From: Bauldia sp.
GTDB lineage: Bacteria; Pseudomonadota; Alphaproteobacteria; Rhizobiales; Kaistiaceae
NCBI GenBank assembly: GCA_026126025.1
Contig: JAHCJZ010000002.1
Coordinates: 310,001-374,000 of the forward strand
Direction of reading: 5' to 3'
DNA length: 64,000 bases
Below are positions 28,962 through 38,154 of this stretch, piece by piece (the stretch's first letter is position 1; the number at the start of each line of letters is the position of its first letter). The notes under the pieces were generated by a model. The model ran no database searches. It was not told the origin of the DNA and saw only the letters and a list, made by a program, of their open reading frames with translations. The position numbers and the translations under genes were made by a program.

Positions 28962-30086
28962 ATGTCTGCCCTTCCCCGATTCGTTTCCGGCCCGCGCCCG
29001 CCGTATCCGGCGGAGAGCGCCCCCATCGTCCCAGACCGCCGCCGCGGGCGCGGGTCGGAGTCCAACCGTTCGGGCCGTTATGAGCCGCAGCAGCGCGCGC
29101 TGGTGGACGATGGCTGGGATTCGCTGGACGAGCTGCCGCCGCTGAAGACGACGGTGCAGGTCGAGAAGCCCCGCCGGATCATCACCACCAATGATTCGCC
29201 GGACATCTCGTTCAACCAGTCGATCAACCCCTATCGCGGTTGCGAGCATGGCTGCGCCTACTGCTTCGCCCGGCCAACGCACGCCTATATGGGCCTGTCG
29301 CCCGGCCTCGATTTCGAGACGCGGCTGTTCGCCAAGCCGGACGCGGCGCGGCTTCTGGAGCGCGAGCTGTCGAAGCCGGACTACGTCCCGCAGGTGATCG
29401 CGATCGGGACCAACACCGACCCCTACCAGCCGATCGAGAAGCGCTTCCGCATCATGCGCGAGGTGCTCGAGGTGCTGTCGCGGGCGAACCACCCGGTCGG
29501 CATCGTCACCAAATCGGCGCTGATCCAGCGCGACATCGACATCCTCGCCCCGATGGCGGAGCGCGGCCTGGTGCGGGTCGCGCTTTCCGTCACCACGCTC
29601 GACCGGAAGCTCGCGCGGGCGATGGAGCCCCGCGCCGCGACGCCGCCGAAGCGCCTGGAAACGCTGCGCCTTCTGTCCGATGCCGGCATCCCGACCGCGG
29701 TGATGGTGGCGCCGATCATCCCGGCGCTCAACGATTCGGAGATGGAGCGCATCCTCGACGCGGCGGCCGGCCAGGGCGTGCGCGACGCCGGCTTCGTCCT
29801 CCTCCGCCTCCCGCTGGAGGTTTCCGGCGTGTTCCGCGAATTCCTCCACCGCGAATTCCCCGACCGCGCCGACCATGTGATCAGCGTCCTTCGCACCATG
29901 CGGGGCGGAAAGGACTACGACGCGGAATGGGGAAAGCGCATGCGCGGCAGCGGGCCCTACGCCTGGCAGATCGCGCGGCGCTTCGAGATCGCGGCCAGGC
30001 GCCTCGGCCTAAACCAGGAGAAATACGCGCTCCGGACCGACCTTTTCGTGCCGCCGATCGGCCAGAAACAGCTGTCGCTCTTCTAG
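28962..30086 (+). CDS. PA0069-type radical SAM protein, SplB-like
   Basis: A 374-residue radical SAM protein of the COG1533 group related to spore photoproduct lyase. The iron-sulfur motif C94-x3-C98-x2-C101 is in NPYRGCEHGCAYCFARPTHA; the following region AIGTNTDPYQPIEK and GIVTKSALIQRDID are typical of PA0069-like proteins. It ends DLFVPPIGQKQLSLF. No activity has been proven for this branch that I know of; DNA repair is suggested by its relatives and by the SOS box just upstream. ATG at 28962 follows an AGGA site; the upstream open frame would include the operator and is not used. Confidence 0.85.
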   Translation: MSALPRFVSGPRPPYPAESAPIVPDRRRGRGSESNRSGRYEPQQRALVDDGWDSLDELPPLKTTVQVEKPRRIITTNDSPDISFNQSINPYRGCEHGCAYCFARPTHAYMGLSPGLDFETRLFAKPDAARLLERELSKPDYVPQVIAIGTNTDPYQPIEKRFRIMREVLEVLSRANHPVGIVTKSALIQRDIDILAPMAERGLVRVALSVTTLDRKLARAMEPRAATPPKRLETLRLLSDAGIPTAVMVAPIIPALNDSEMERILDAAAGQGVRDAGFVLLRLPLEVSGVFREFLHREFPDRADHVISVLRTMRGGKDYDAEWGKRMRGSGPYAWQIARRFEIAARRLGLNQEKYALRTDLFVPPIGQKQLSLF

Positions 30087-30174
30087 TCGCGCGATCCGCC
30101 GCAGCAGCGGAAGGTTGCCAAGCATCGCTCCGGCTCCCTATCGTTGTCCCTGGCCAGGCAACGGAGCGGACCGG

Positions 30175-31899
30175 ATGCCCCATGATCTTCCCCTGATCAC
30201 GATGATCGTTGCCGGTCTCGGCATCGCGTTCCTTCTGGGCGCGCTGGCGAGCCGGCTGCGCATATCGCCGCTCGTGGGGTACCTGCTCGCCGGCGTCGCC
30301 CTCGGCCCGGCGACGCCGGGCTATGTCGCCGACGCCGAGCTCGCCAACCAGCTCGCCGAGATCGGCGTCATCCTCCTGATGTTCGGCGTCGGGCTCCATT
30401 TCTCGCTGAAGGAGTTGCTGGCGGTCCGTGCCATCGCCATCCCCGGCGCCATATTCCAGATGGGGATCGCGACCGCGCTCGGCGTCGGGCTCGGGCTTCT
30501 CCTCGGCTGGACGATCGGCGCCAGCCTGATCTTCGGCCTCGCGCTGTCGGTGGCGAGCACGGTCGTCCTGTTGCGCGCGCTGCAGGAACGACGATTGGTC
30601 ACCACCGACCGCGGCCACATCGCGGTCGGCTGGCTGATCGTCGAAGACCTCGCAATGGTGCTGGCGCTGGTGATCATTCCCGCCATCGCCGAGCTCGGCG
30701 GCGGGGAGGCCAACGGCGAATCCGCCGGCACCCTCATCGGCACGCTGGCGCTGACGATCGGAAAGGTCGTCGCCTTCGTCGCGATCATGCTGATCGCCGG
30801 GCGGCGCATCATCCCGTGGCTCCTCCACCGCATCGTGCATGGCGGCTCGCGCGAGCTGTTCCGCCTCGCGGTGCTCGCGGTCGCGCTCGGCGTCGCCTTC
30901 GGCGCGTCGGAGCTGTTCGGCGTCTCCTTCGCGCTCGGCGCGTTCTTCGCCGGCATGGTGCTCGGCGAATCGCCGCTCAGCCAGCGCGCCGCGCAGGAGA
31001 TCCTCCCGCTGCGCGACGCGTTCGCGGTGCTGTTCTTCGTGTCGGTCGGCATGCTGTTCGACCCGGCGATCATCATCGAGCAGCCGCTGCCGGTGCTGGC
31101 GACCGTGGCGATCATCGTGTTCGGCAAGTCGGCGGCGGCTTTCGCGATCGTCCGCCTGTTCGGCCACCCCAACCGCACCGCGCTGACGATTTCCGCGAGC
31201 CTGGCGCAGATCGGCGAATTCTCGTTCATCCTCGCCGCGCTCGGCGTCAGCCTGATGATCCTGCCGCAGGAAGGCCAGGATCTGATCCTCGCCGGGGCGA
31301 TCCTGTCGATCCTGATCAACCCCCTCCTCTTCGTGCTGATCGGGCGGAAGGAGCCGGTCGACGACGTCACGACCGTCCCCGGCGTCGAGCCGGCCGGCCC
31401 GCGGCTGACGCCCACCACACTCAGCGGCCATGCCGTGGTCCTCGGCCATGGCCGCGTCGGCCAGGTCATCGCGGACGAGCTGCGCGCCGCCGGCGTCGCC
31501 CTTGTAGTGGTCGACGAGGACGAGGACCACCTCACGCTGGCGCGCGCGGCGGGCAACGAGACGATCTTCGGCAATGCGGTGCGCGAGGACGTACTCAAGG
31601 CCGCCAACATCGTCGGCGCGCGGTGGCTGTTCGTGGCGATCCCCGGCGCCTACGAGGCGAGCGACGTCGTGGCGACGGCACGCGCGGCAAACCCCGCGCT
31701 CCGCATCCTCGCGCGCGCCCATGCCGACGCGGAGGTCGACAATCTCCGCGCCAAGGGCGCCGACACCGTCATCATGGGAGAACGCGAGATCGCGCTCGGC
31801 CTCGTCGCCGCCGCGCTCGCGGGCGGCGGGCCGGCGCCGGACGCGCCGGCTACACCGACATCAGCTGACAACCCGACACATATGCCGGCATCTGGTTGA
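30175..31899 (+). CDS. Kef/YbaL-type monovalent cation:proton antiporter with NAD-binding domain
   Basis: A 574-residue inner-membrane antiporter of the CPA2 family. About twelve membrane helices occupy residues 5-390 (for example the block RISPLVGYLLAGVALGP and SVASTVVLLRAL), followed by a cytoplasmic TrkA-N/RCK domain from about 415 with the NAD-binding GHGRVGQVIADEL. It lacks the long C-terminus of KefC and resembles YbaL/RosB. The ATG at 30175 has GGAG 8 bases upstream. Its last 50 bases overlap the 3' end of the opposite-strand DUF1906 gene. Confidence 0.9.
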   Translation: MPHDLPLITMIVAGLGIAFLLGALASRLRISPLVGYLLAGVALGPATPGYVADAELANQLAEIGVILLMFGVGLHFSLKELLAVRAIAIPGAIFQMGIATALGVGLGLLLGWTIGASLIFGLALSVASTVVLLRALQERRLVTTDRGHIAVGWLIVEDLAMVLALVIIPAIAELGGGEANGESAGTLIGTLALTIGKVVAFVAIMLIAGRRIIPWLLHRIVHGGSRELFRLAVLAVALGVAFGASELFGVSFALGAFFAGMVLGESPLSQRAAQEILPLRDAFAVLFFVSVGMLFDPAIIIEQPLPVLATVAIIVFGKSAAAFAIVRLFGHPNRTALTISASLAQIGEFSFILAALGVSLMILPQEGQDLILAGAILSILINPLLFVLIGRKEPVDDVTTVPGVEPAGPRLTPTTLSGHAVVLGHGRVGQVIADELRAAGVALVVVDEDEDHLTLARAAGNETIFGNAVREDVLKAANIVGARWLFVAIPGAYEASDVVATARAANPALRILARAHADAEVDNLRAKGADTVIMGEREIALGLVAAALAGGGPAPDAPATPTSADNPTHMPASG

Positions 31900-32881
31900 G
31901 CGGGCGGAGATATTCCGCCGCGACGAAGCCGTCCCCGCGACCGTCCTCGTTGATGTCGACCTCGGCCCAGTCGCCGCGCATGTCGACGACGTGGACGGTG
32001 CGGGCGATGCAGAGATTGCCGATCGCGTCGCCGCCCGGGCGGTTGCGGAGGTTCAGCGTCGTCGCCGCCACGAAGCGGCGCCGATCATAGGCGTACTGGA
32101 CGTCCGCCGGATCGTAGACGACGCGCTGGCCGTAGCGGTCGAACGCGCCGATCGTGTCGAAGCGCGGGTTGAGGATGTTGGTGTCGATCGGGACTCTGCC
32201 GGCGCTCATGATCGGGCTGTCCTCGATCTGCGTCTTGTTCTGGTAGAGGTGCCAGCCGCCCGAATTGATGAAAGCCCGCGTGCCCGCCCATGCCGGCGCC
32301 TCCGCGATCCACGACATCATCGCGACGCCGGTGGCAACCGCCGCCGCGCAATGCCCGCCGGCGCCGTAGCAGCCGACAGTGTAGCGTCCGGCGAACACCT
32401 CGTTGACCGAGGCGAGATAGGCGAGCACCTCGTTGGTGGTGTGGGCGTCGCTGTCGATGGCGAAGAAGATCGCGGTGCCGTAGGGCTGGCCGATCTCGGC
32501 GGCGCGGCCGAGGCAGAAATTGGCGTCCTCGATGCCCGTGGCGGTGGTGAAGCGGCCCGGCCGGCGCGCCTCGTGCTGGTAGACGATCGCGATCGACAGG
32601 CCATGCTCGAAGATCATGTCGCGCTCGCGCACCGTGATGTTCTTGCCGGGAATATTGTCGCGCTGGGCGTAGTAGCGGAAGATCGTCTGGACACCGTTGG
32701 CGGCGAGCGGCCGGAGGAAGTCCGGGTTCGTACCGTGGCCGGTGTCGACGATCCTGATCCGGCTGTCGCGGCCGGCGGCGAAAGCGAGGCCGCCGAGCTT
32801 CGGCGACACCGCGGCCGCGGCCAGCGCGCCGCCGCCCATACGCAACAAGGATCGGCGGGAAATCGCGGTCGAAAGGGCCAT
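31850..32881 (-). CDS. Tat-exported DUF1906 (glycoside hydrolase-like) protein with SH3-type tail
   Basis: A 343-residue protein with a twin-arginine signal (SRRSLLRMGGGALAAAAV, residues 8-25), a DUF1906/Rv2525c-like TIM-barrel domain from about 40 to 255 (IRIVDTGHGTNPDFL, FFAIDSDAHTTNEVLAYL, VGCYGAGGHC), and a bacterial SH3-like tail (LNLRNRPGGDAIGNL ... GDWAEVDINEDGRG). DUF1906 proteins resemble lysozyme-like hydrolases acting on cell wall glycans; activity is mostly unproven. The ATG at 32881 gives the Tat signal at the N-terminus. Export folded, via Tat, is inferred. It overlaps the antiporter gene end-to-end by 50 bases. Confidence 0.8.
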   Translation of the reverse strand: MALSTAISRRSLLRMGGGALAAAAVSPKLGGLAFAAGRDSRIRIVDTGHGTNPDFLRPLAANGVQTIFRYYAQRDNIPGKNITVRERDMIFEHGLSIAIVYQHEARRPGRFTTATGIEDANFCLGRAAEIGQPYGTAIFFAIDSDAHTTNEVLAYLASVNEVFAGRYTVGCYGAGGHCAAAVATGVAMMSWIAEAPAWAGTRAFINSGGWHLYQNKTQIEDSPIMSAGRVPIDTNILNPRFDTIGAFDRYGQRVVYDPADVQYAYDRRRFVAATTLNLRNRPGGDAIGNLCIARTVHVVDMRGDWAEVDINEDGRGDGFVAAEYLRPLNQMPAYVSGCQLMSV

Positions 32882-33113
32882 GACGCCTTCGGTCCTCGTC
32901 CGGATGTGGTTCGTTGGCGCGCCGCGGCCACTCGGACCCGGACCGCGGAAGGCCTTGGCCTTCCCCGATCCGGCGGAGCCACCGACGGGCGCGATCGATT
33001 GTATTGTCGGCAACCCGGAAACAGATCGTTAACCCGGCGCAGGGGCCGACTTCGGTCCACAGGGCCCGCCTTCCGCGCTTGAGCTTGCCGCCGCGCTGCG
33101 GCATCCATCGGCA

Positions 33114-33797
33114 ATGCGCCGCACCACCGGGGAATCACAGCTGCCGCTCGATGCCGCGCCGGTGCCGACCGATCATTTCGAGCGGCGGGCGCGCAAGCGC
33201 GGCGCGACCCTGGTCGCGGGGGTGGACGAGGCCGGCCGGGGGCCGCTCGCCGGTCCGGTGGTGGTCGCGGCGGTGGTGTTCGACGGCCGGCGCTACCCGC
33301 GGGGGCTTCGCGACTCCAAGCTTCTCACCGCCGCCGAACGCCACCGGCTCTACGACAAGATCATGGGCGCGGGGATGGTCTCGGTGGTGGTCGCGAGCCG
33401 TGCCCGGATCGACCGGATGAACATCCTGCGCGCCTCGCTGTGGGGGATGAGCCGCGCCGTCGCCGGCCTTCCCTGCCGGCCGGACCATGTGCTAGTCGAC
33501 GGCAACATGCTGCCGCCGGAGCTGCCCTGCCCTGCCGAGGCGCTGGTCGGCGGCGACAACCGCTCGGTGTCGATCGCGGCTGCCTCGATCATCGCCAAGG
33601 TGACGCGCGACCGGCTGATGGCGGCGCTCGGCCGGGCGTTTCCGGCCTACGGCTTCGAGAGCCATATGGGCTACTCGACGCCCCGGCACTTCGCCGCGCT
33701 CGACGCCCACGGCCCCTGCGAGCATCACCGCCGCAGCTTCGCGCCGGTGCGCGCCCAGCTCGAGCCGGCGCAGGAGCCCCTCCCGCTCCTGCTCTGA
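33114..33797 (+). CDS. rnhB: ribonuclease HII
   Basis: A 227-residue nuclease that removes single ribonucleotides and RNA of RNA-DNA hybrids. [17 protein letters not shown] carries the catalytic D38-E39 pair; the later DHVLVDGN and [17 protein letters not shown] blocks are intact. The N-terminal extension of about 30 residues is common in this order. It stands divergent from the DUF1906 gene and convergent with atpF, the latter junction being filled by an extragenic repeat pair. Confidence 0.95.
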   Translation: MRRTTGESQLPLDAAPVPTDHFERRARKRGATLVAGVDEAGRGPLAGPVVVAAVVFDGRRYPRGLRDSKLLTAAERHRLYDKIMGAGMVSVVVASRARIDRMNILRASLWGMSRAVAGLPCRPDHVLVDGNMLPPELPCPAEALVGGDNRSVSIAAASIIAKVTRDRLMAALGRAFPAYGFESHMGYSTPRHFAALDAHGPCEHHRRSFAPVRAQLEPAQEPLPLLL

Positions 33798-33817
33798 TCC
33801 CGGGGGGCACCACTTCT

Positions 33818-33900
33818 CGTCACCCCGGCGAAGGCCGGGGTCCAGTCAACACGACGGGCCGTGCAAGGGGTGCTGGATTCCGGCCTTCGCCGGAATGACG
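33818..33900. repeat. extragenic palindromic repeat pair, class A (second copy)
   Basis: Two facing units, CGTCACCCCGGC-GAAG-GCCGGGGT and ATTCCGGC-CTTC-GCCGGAATGACG, separated by about 30 bases. It is the same arrangement as at 7712-7795 but with the unit types swapped. It lies between the convergent rnhB and atpF genes and fills nearly all of the gap. Confidence 0.8.
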
Positions 33901-33925
33901 AAAGAGGAGGGAAGGCGGCGAGAGC

Positions 33926-34411
33926 CTAGTGCAGCCGCGCCTTCACTTCGCCGATGGCGTCGGCGACGAGCTTCTGGGCGGTGGTGCCTTCGACCTTGGC
34001 CATCAGGATGCGCTCGGCGGCGGCGATCGCGAGGTCGGCTGAGAGTGAGCGCACTTCGAGCAACGCCTGCGCCTCGGCCTGGCCGATCTTCTGCTCGGCC
34101 ATCTGAGTGCGGCGGGCGACCTGCTCTTCCGACTTCCGCTTCGCCTCGTCGGCGAAGGCCGCCGCTTCCTTGCGGGCCTGGTCGATGATGTCCTCGGCCT
34201 CGCGCTCGGCCTCGCGGGCCTTGCGCTGATATTCGGCGAGCAGCGTCTGCGCCTCGTCGCGCAGCCGCCGCGCCTCGTCGAGCTCGCGCTTGATGCCCTC
34301 GGCCCGCTTGTCGAGCGCGCCGGCGAGCTGGCCGGGCACCTTGAGGTAGACGAGCAGGGCTAGGAAGAGGATGAGGGCGACGAGTGCCCAGAATGCCGGA
34401 TCCTCAAACAT
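33926..34411 (-). CDS. atpF: F0F1 ATP synthase subunit b
   Basis: A 161-residue stalk subunit with one N-terminal membrane helix ([19 protein letters not shown]) and a long charged coiled coil to the C-terminus. It is the last gene of the F0 operon atpI-B-E-F'-F and overlaps the b' gene by 8 bases. Having two different b-type subunits is typical of alphaproteobacteria and other photosynthetic-type ATP synthases. The F1 genes are not in the window, as usual for this order where F0 and F1 form separate operons. Confidence 0.95.
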   Translation of the reverse strand: MFEDPAFWALVALILFLALLVYLKVPGQLAGALDKRAEGIKRELDEARRLRDEAQTLLAEYQRKAREAEREAEDIIDQARKEAAAFADEAKRKSEEQVARRTQMAEQKIGQAEAQALLEVRSLSADLAIAAAERILMAKVEGTTAQKLVADAIGEVKARLH

Positions 34412-35033
34412 CGGCGCCCTCCCGGCGGTTGGCGGCGGTCACCGCGGCGCTGACCTCGCTCGCGCTCGGCTTCTGCCCGAGCAGCCGCTCGACGACCGCC
34501 TCGGCAGCCTCGGCGGCAACCGCACCGACATCGCCCAGCGCGCGGTCCTTGATCTCGGCGATCCGCTTCTCGGCGGCGGCGAGTTTCTGGTTGAGCTCGG
34601 CGTCGATCGTCGCCTGCTTGGCGGCCGCCTCGGCCTTGGCGGCGTCGCGGGCCTCGTTGGCGATGGCGTAAGCGCCGGACCGCGCTTCGGCCAGCGCCCG
34701 CTCATAGCCGGCGATGGCGTCGTCGGACTGCTGCTTGAGCCGGCTCGCCTGGTCGAGGTCGTTGGCGATCCGGTCGCGGCGGTCTTCGAGGATGCCGCCG
34801 ATCCGCGGCAGCACCACCCGGGCCATCAGGAGATAGAAGGCGACGAAGGTGATCGCGAGCCAGAGCAACTGGGACGGGAAGGTCGTCGCGTCGAACGGCG
34901 GGAAGGTGTCCTCGTCCGCGTGCTCGATCTCGACGCCCTCGACGGCTTCCGCCTCGAGCTCCTCGCTCAGCGGAACACCGTCGCCTTCAGCCTGGGCGAT
35001 CACGATCACGCCCGGGATGCCGCTCTCGTTCAC
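34404..35033 (-). CDS. F0F1 ATP synthase subunit b'
   Basis: A 209-residue b-type stalk subunit. It has an unusually acidic N-terminal extension (residues 1-50, rich in Glu and Asp), then a membrane helix ([20 protein letters not shown]) and a coiled coil. It pairs with subunit b in the peripheral stalk. The start is GTG at 35033, preceded by AGAGGA at 8 bases. The gene is often named atpG or atpF2 in this order; to avoid confusion with the gamma subunit no symbol is given. Confidence 0.9.
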   Translation of the reverse strand: MNESGIPGVIVIAQAEGDGVPLSEELEAEAVEGVEIEHADEDTFPPFDATTFPSQLLWLAITFVAFYLLMARVVLPRIGGILEDRRDRIANDLDQASRLKQQSDDAIAGYERALAEARSGAYAIANEARDAAKAEAAAKQATIDAELNQKLAAAEKRIAEIKDRALGDVGAVAAEAAEAVVERLLGQKPSASEVSAAVTAANRREGADV

Positions 35034-35063
35034 GGCGTCGTCCTCTCGTTGCGCTTCGGCCGA

Positions 35064-35294
35064 CTAGCTGTTGGCGAAGAGGAGGAGAAGCGCGATCAGC
35101 AGCGAGAAGATGCCGAGCGCCTCGGTCACCGCGAAGCCGAAGATCAGGCGGCCGAACTGGCCGTCGGCCGCGGCCGGGTTGCGGATGGCGCCGGCAAGGT
35201 AGTTGCCGAAGATGCTGCCCACGCCGATGCCGGCGGCGCCCATGCCGATGCAGGCGATGCCCGCGCCGATGGCGTTTGCTGCGTCGAGTTCCAT
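35064..35294 (-). CDS. atpE: F0F1 ATP synthase subunit c
   Basis: A 76-residue proteolipid of two membrane helices forming the proton-driven ring. The first helix has the glycine-rich [19 protein letters not shown], the polar loop has RNPAA, and the second helix carries the proton-binding glutamate E58 in [14 protein letters not shown] at 35294 gives the family length; the upstream open frame is not used. It lies between atpB and the b' gene. Confidence 0.95.
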   Translation of the reverse strand: MELDAANAIGAGIACIGMGAAGIGVGSIFGNYLAGAIRNPAAADGQFGRLIFGFAVTEALGIFSLLIALLLLFANS

Positions 35295-35340
35295 TGTCGA
35301 GACTCCCGTCTGAGGTTGGCTTGAAGGATCGGCCGGGCCG

Positions 35341-36090
35341 CTAGTGGCTCGGATGGATGGCGTCGTTGAGATAGAGGCAGGTGAGCATCGCGAAGACATA
35401 GGCCTGGAGGGCGGCGACGAGGAATTCGAGCGCCGTCAGCGCGACGGTCATGATCAGTGGCAGGATGGCGCCGAGGAAGCCGAGCGCGCCGAGCGAGCCG
35501 AGCGTCACGACGAAGCCGGCGAACACTTTCAGCGTGATGTGGCCGGCGAGGACGTTGGCGAAAAGCCGGATCGAGAGGCTGATCGGCCGCGAGACGAAGG
35601 ACAGCACCTCGATGAAGACGACGAAGGGGAGGATCACGCCCGGCACGCCCTTCGGCACGAAGAGCCTGAAGAAGCCGAAGCCGTTCCGCCAGAAGCCGTA
35701 GAAGATGACGATGCCGATCACGAGGATCGAGAACACCGCCGTCACGACGAGATGGCTGGTGACGGTGAAGAAATAGGGGAACATCCCGAGCAGGTTGGCG
35801 ATCAGGATGAAGGTGAAGAGCGTGAAGACGATGGGGAAGAATTTCATCCCCTCGCTGCCTGCCGTACTTCGCAGCGTTCCGGCGACGAATTCGTAGAGCA
35901 TCTCCGCCGACGACTGCAGCCGCGACGGCACCAGCCGCCGGCGCCGCGTGGCGAAGATGAGGAAGGTGGAGCTCAGCACCACCGTGATGACCATGAACAG
36001 CGCGGAGTTGGTGAAGGAGACGTCAACGCCGCCGACCTCGATCGGAATGATCGGGTCGATGTGGAACTGGTGGATCGGATCCGTCGCCAA
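35341..36090 (-). CDS. atpB: F0F1 ATP synthase subunit a
   Basis: A 249-residue multi-helix membrane subunit that forms the proton half-channels against the c ring. The essential arginine lies in [14 protein letters not shown], and the C-terminal helix contains [16 protein letters not shown]. The start is the TTG at 36090, because AGAGG lies 6 bases upstream and the N-terminus MATDPIHQF then matches relatives; an earlier TTG at 36105 would overlap atpI. Twelve or so bases separate it from atpI. Confidence 0.95.
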   Translation of the reverse strand: MATDPIHQFHIDPIIPIEVGGVDVSFTNSALFMVITVVLSSTFLIFATRRRRLVPSRLQSSAEMLYEFVAGTLRSTAGSEGMKFFPIVFTLFTFILIANLLGMFPYFFTVTSHLVVTAVFSILVIGIVIFYGFWRNGFGFFRLFVPKGVPGVILPFVVFIEVLSFVSRPISLSIRLFANVLAGHITLKVFAGFVVTLGSLGALGFLGAILPLIMTVALTALEFLVAALQAYVFAMLTCLYLNDAIHPSH

Positions 36091-36101
36091 GCCTGACCTC
36101 T

Positions 36102-36515
36102 TCAACCGGCCGCGGAAGAACCGCCGCCGTCATCCCCCGTGCCGTCCTTCCCCTCGCGCCGAAGGCGCGCGGGTGACTCAGTGGCAAGGCCCGCGGTGCG
36201 CAGCGCGTTGAGGACGCCTGCGGCGAACCCAAGCAGCACGAACACGATGAGCCCCCACGGCGACGTTCCCAGCCAATTGTCCAGGAACCAGCCGATCGCT
36301 CCCCCGACGAGAATCCCGGCCACGAACTCGGCCGCGATCTTCATCCCCTGACTCTCGCCGCGCGCGCCCGTGCGGGACGGCTCGACCGGAGTCATCTCGA
36401 CGCGGCGCACGTTCAGGCGATCGCCCAAAGCCCGCAGCCGCGCGGACAGCGAAGAATCCTGCTCGGTCGTCGGCCGACCGGCCCCGTCGCCGTTCCCGGC
36501 ATCCGGTTCACTCAT
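36102..36515 (-). CDS. atpI: ATP synthase subunit I / AtpI-like assembly protein
   Basis: A 137-residue protein with a charged N-terminal half (including a likely short coiled segment [13 protein letters not shown]) and two membrane helices ([20 protein letters not shown] and [19 protein letters not shown]), as in AtpI/Mg-transport-like proteins that help assemble the c ring. It is the first gene of the F0 operon, 70 bases after a good sigma70-like promoter. The C-terminal tail is unusually glycine-rich. Confidence 0.9.
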   Translation of the reverse strand: MSEPDAGNGDGAGRPTTEQDSSLSARLRALGDRLNVRRVEMTPVEPSRTGARGESQGMKIAAEFVAGILVGGAIGWFLDNWLGTSPWGLIVFVLLGFAAGVLNALRTAGLATESPARLRREGKDGTGDDGGGSSAAG

Positions 36516-36584
36516 CGGCCGAACGTCTCTTCAGAGGGCCGGAAGGAGGGAAACGACGAGGCAAATCCGCCGAAAACCGCGCGC

Positions 36585-36613
36585 ACCATAGTGACCACCC
36601 TATAGTGTGTCAA
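36585..36613 (-). promoter_or_regulatory. promoter of the atpI-B-E-F'-F operon
   Basis: On the minus strand a perfect TTGACA (36608-36613) is followed after exactly 17 bases by TATGGT (36585-36590). It lies 70 bases before the atpI ATG, with no other gene in between. This is the best match to a housekeeping promoter that I found in the window. Confidence 0.6.
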
Positions 36614-36732
36614 GAAAACCGCCGCGAGGCATAGGGTACTGACAAACAACGGCTTTTTCCTCTTTTCGTTCAATGCACAGGCGGTTCCTCCAACACCTTC
36701 CCAGCATCATGCGGCTTGTGCGACAAAACGTC

Positions 36733-37224
36733 ATGTCTTCCGGCCGTTCCTCGCGCCCGGCGCAGCCGATCGCCCGTCTCGCCGGCGCCGTGCTCGATCC
36801 GCTCGTCGCCAGGCGGGGCTTCGCCTCGGCCTCCCTCCTCTCCGCCTGGGAGGAGGTCGTCGGCCCGCGCTATGCCGCGGTGTCGCAGCCGGAGAAGATC
36901 ACCTGGCCGCGCGGCCGCGACGGCGCCGGCGTGCTCACGGTGCGGGTCGAGGGGCCGGGCGCGGTCTACCTCCAGCACGACAGCGGGCCGTTCATCGAAC
37001 GCATCAACCGCTATCTCGGCTTCACAGCCGTCGCCGACATCCGCATCGTCCAGAAGCCCCTCGAACGCCCACGGAAACGCGGGCCGAGGGAACTGCGCCC
37101 GCTCTCGCCGGCGGAGCAGAGCCGGGTGGCCGCGACGGTCGCGGGAACCGACGACCCGGATCTGGCGCGCGCGCTGACGGAGCTCGGCGAGCGGGTGATC
37201 GCGGACCGTCTCCCGCGTCCGTGA
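36733..37224 (+). CDS. DUF721 protein (DciA-type helicase-loading factor family)
   Basis: A 163-residue protein with the DUF721 core (SAWEEVVGPRYAAVSQPEKI ... LTVRVEGPGAVYLQHDSGPF). DciA proteins of this family help load the replicative helicase DnaB where DnaC is absent; alphaproteobacterial members are assumed to do the same. ATG at 36733 gives the usual N-terminus; an ATG at 36673 would add 20 residues. It is divergent from atpI and upstream of the DsbA-like gene and smc, a conserved neighbourhood in this order. Confidence 0.8.
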   Translation: MSSGRSSRPAQPIARLAGAVLDPLVARRGFASASLLSAWEEVVGPRYAAVSQPEKITWPRGRDGAGVLTVRVEGPGAVYLQHDSGPFIERINRYLGFTAVADIRIVQKPLERPRKRGPRELRPLSPAEQSRVAATVAGTDDPDLARALTELGERVIADRLPRP

Positions 37225-37335
37225 TTGCCTTCCCCGGACATTTGCCACATTTCCTTGTTCCGTTGCGGCCGGTGGGGCACAGTCGCGACCAGCGGCCGTA
37301 AACGGCCCTTTCGCGTGCCTCTGGAGGACCATTCC

Positions 37336-37989
37336 GTGACATTCGGGTTCATGCGCCACAAGCGAAGCGGCGGCTTCCTTGCCATGGCATCGGCGGCGTT
37401 CGCCGCGTTCATTGTGCTGGCCGCTCCCGCGAGCGCCCAGAACCGCATCAACGAGATGGAGCTCGCGGTCGAAGGCCCGCTCGGCGACGTCGTCCTCGGC
37501 GCGGCGGACGCGCCGGTCACGATCATCGAATACGCCTCGATGACGTGCCCGCATTGCGCCAATTTCCACAACACGACCTTCGATGCGCTGAAGACCGAAT
37601 ATATCGACACCGGCAAGGTGCGCTTCATCATGCGCGAATTCCCGCTCGATCCGCTGTCGGCGGCCGGCTTCATGCTGGCGCGCTGCGCGCCGGGCGAGAA
37701 TGGCTATTACGGCATGGTCGACCTCCTGTTCGAAACCCAGGGCGAATGGATCGTCTCCGAGCCGATCCCGCCGCTCTTCGCGCTGGCGAGCCAGTCGGGC
37801 TTCACGCAGGAATCGTTCGAGGCGTGCCTGACGAACCAGGAAATCCTCGACGGGGTCTATGCGGTCTACGACCGGGCCGCGCAGCAGTTCGCGGTCGACG
37901 TCACCCCGACCTTCTTCATCAACGGCGTGCGCTACACCGGCAGCCGCCCGATCGAGGACATGCGGGCGATCATCGACCCTTTGTTGTAG
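37336..37989 (+). CDS. exported DsbA-family thiol oxidoreductase
   Basis: A 217-residue periplasmic protein with signal peptide (about 1-35, ending PASAQ), a thioredoxin-fold domain with C71-P-H-C74 in ASMTCPHCANF, and the cis-proline segment VTPTFFING. CPHC is the DsbA-type active site, so a role in forming disulfides in exported proteins is likely. The start is the GTG at 37336 because GGAGG lies 8 bases upstream; the ATG at 37351 is too far from any ribosome site. It precedes smc. It may serve the cysteine-paired exported proteins at 15-20.7 kb, which is only a guess. Confidence 0.85.
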   Translation: MTFGFMRHKRSGGFLAMASAAFAAFIVLAAPASAQNRINEMELAVEGPLGDVVLGAADAPVTIIEYASMTCPHCANFHNTTFDALKTEYIDTGKVRFIMREFPLDPLSAAGFMLARCAPGENGYYGMVDLLFETQGEWIVSEPIPPLFALASQSGFTQESFEACLTNQEILDGVYAVYDRAAQQFAVDVTPTFFINGVRYTGSRPIEDMRAIIDPLL

Positions 37990-38094
37990 CGCTGGGGCCG
38001 GCGCCCGAGGCGTCGCCGGCTTCAGCGTATCGCTGCATCGAGGCCCATCACAGGCGCTGCCGCGACTAGCGCCGGGGAATCAGTCAATACTGCG

Positions 38095-38123
38095 AGCCGG
38101 GTCCGGGCCCTCCGGACCCGGCT
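38095..38123. repeat. strong hairpin in the dsbA-smc gap
   Basis: AGCCGGGTCCGG and CCGGACCCGGCT form a perfect 12-bp stem with a 5-base loop. It lies 105 bases after the DsbA-like gene and 31 bases before the smc ATG. There is no U-run, so it may be a 5' leader structure of smc or a transcript end without U-tract. The rest of the 165-base gap holds nothing recognisable. Confidence 0.6.
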
Positions 38124-38154
38124 TCGATTCCAGTCCACGCCGTGAGCTGAACCG

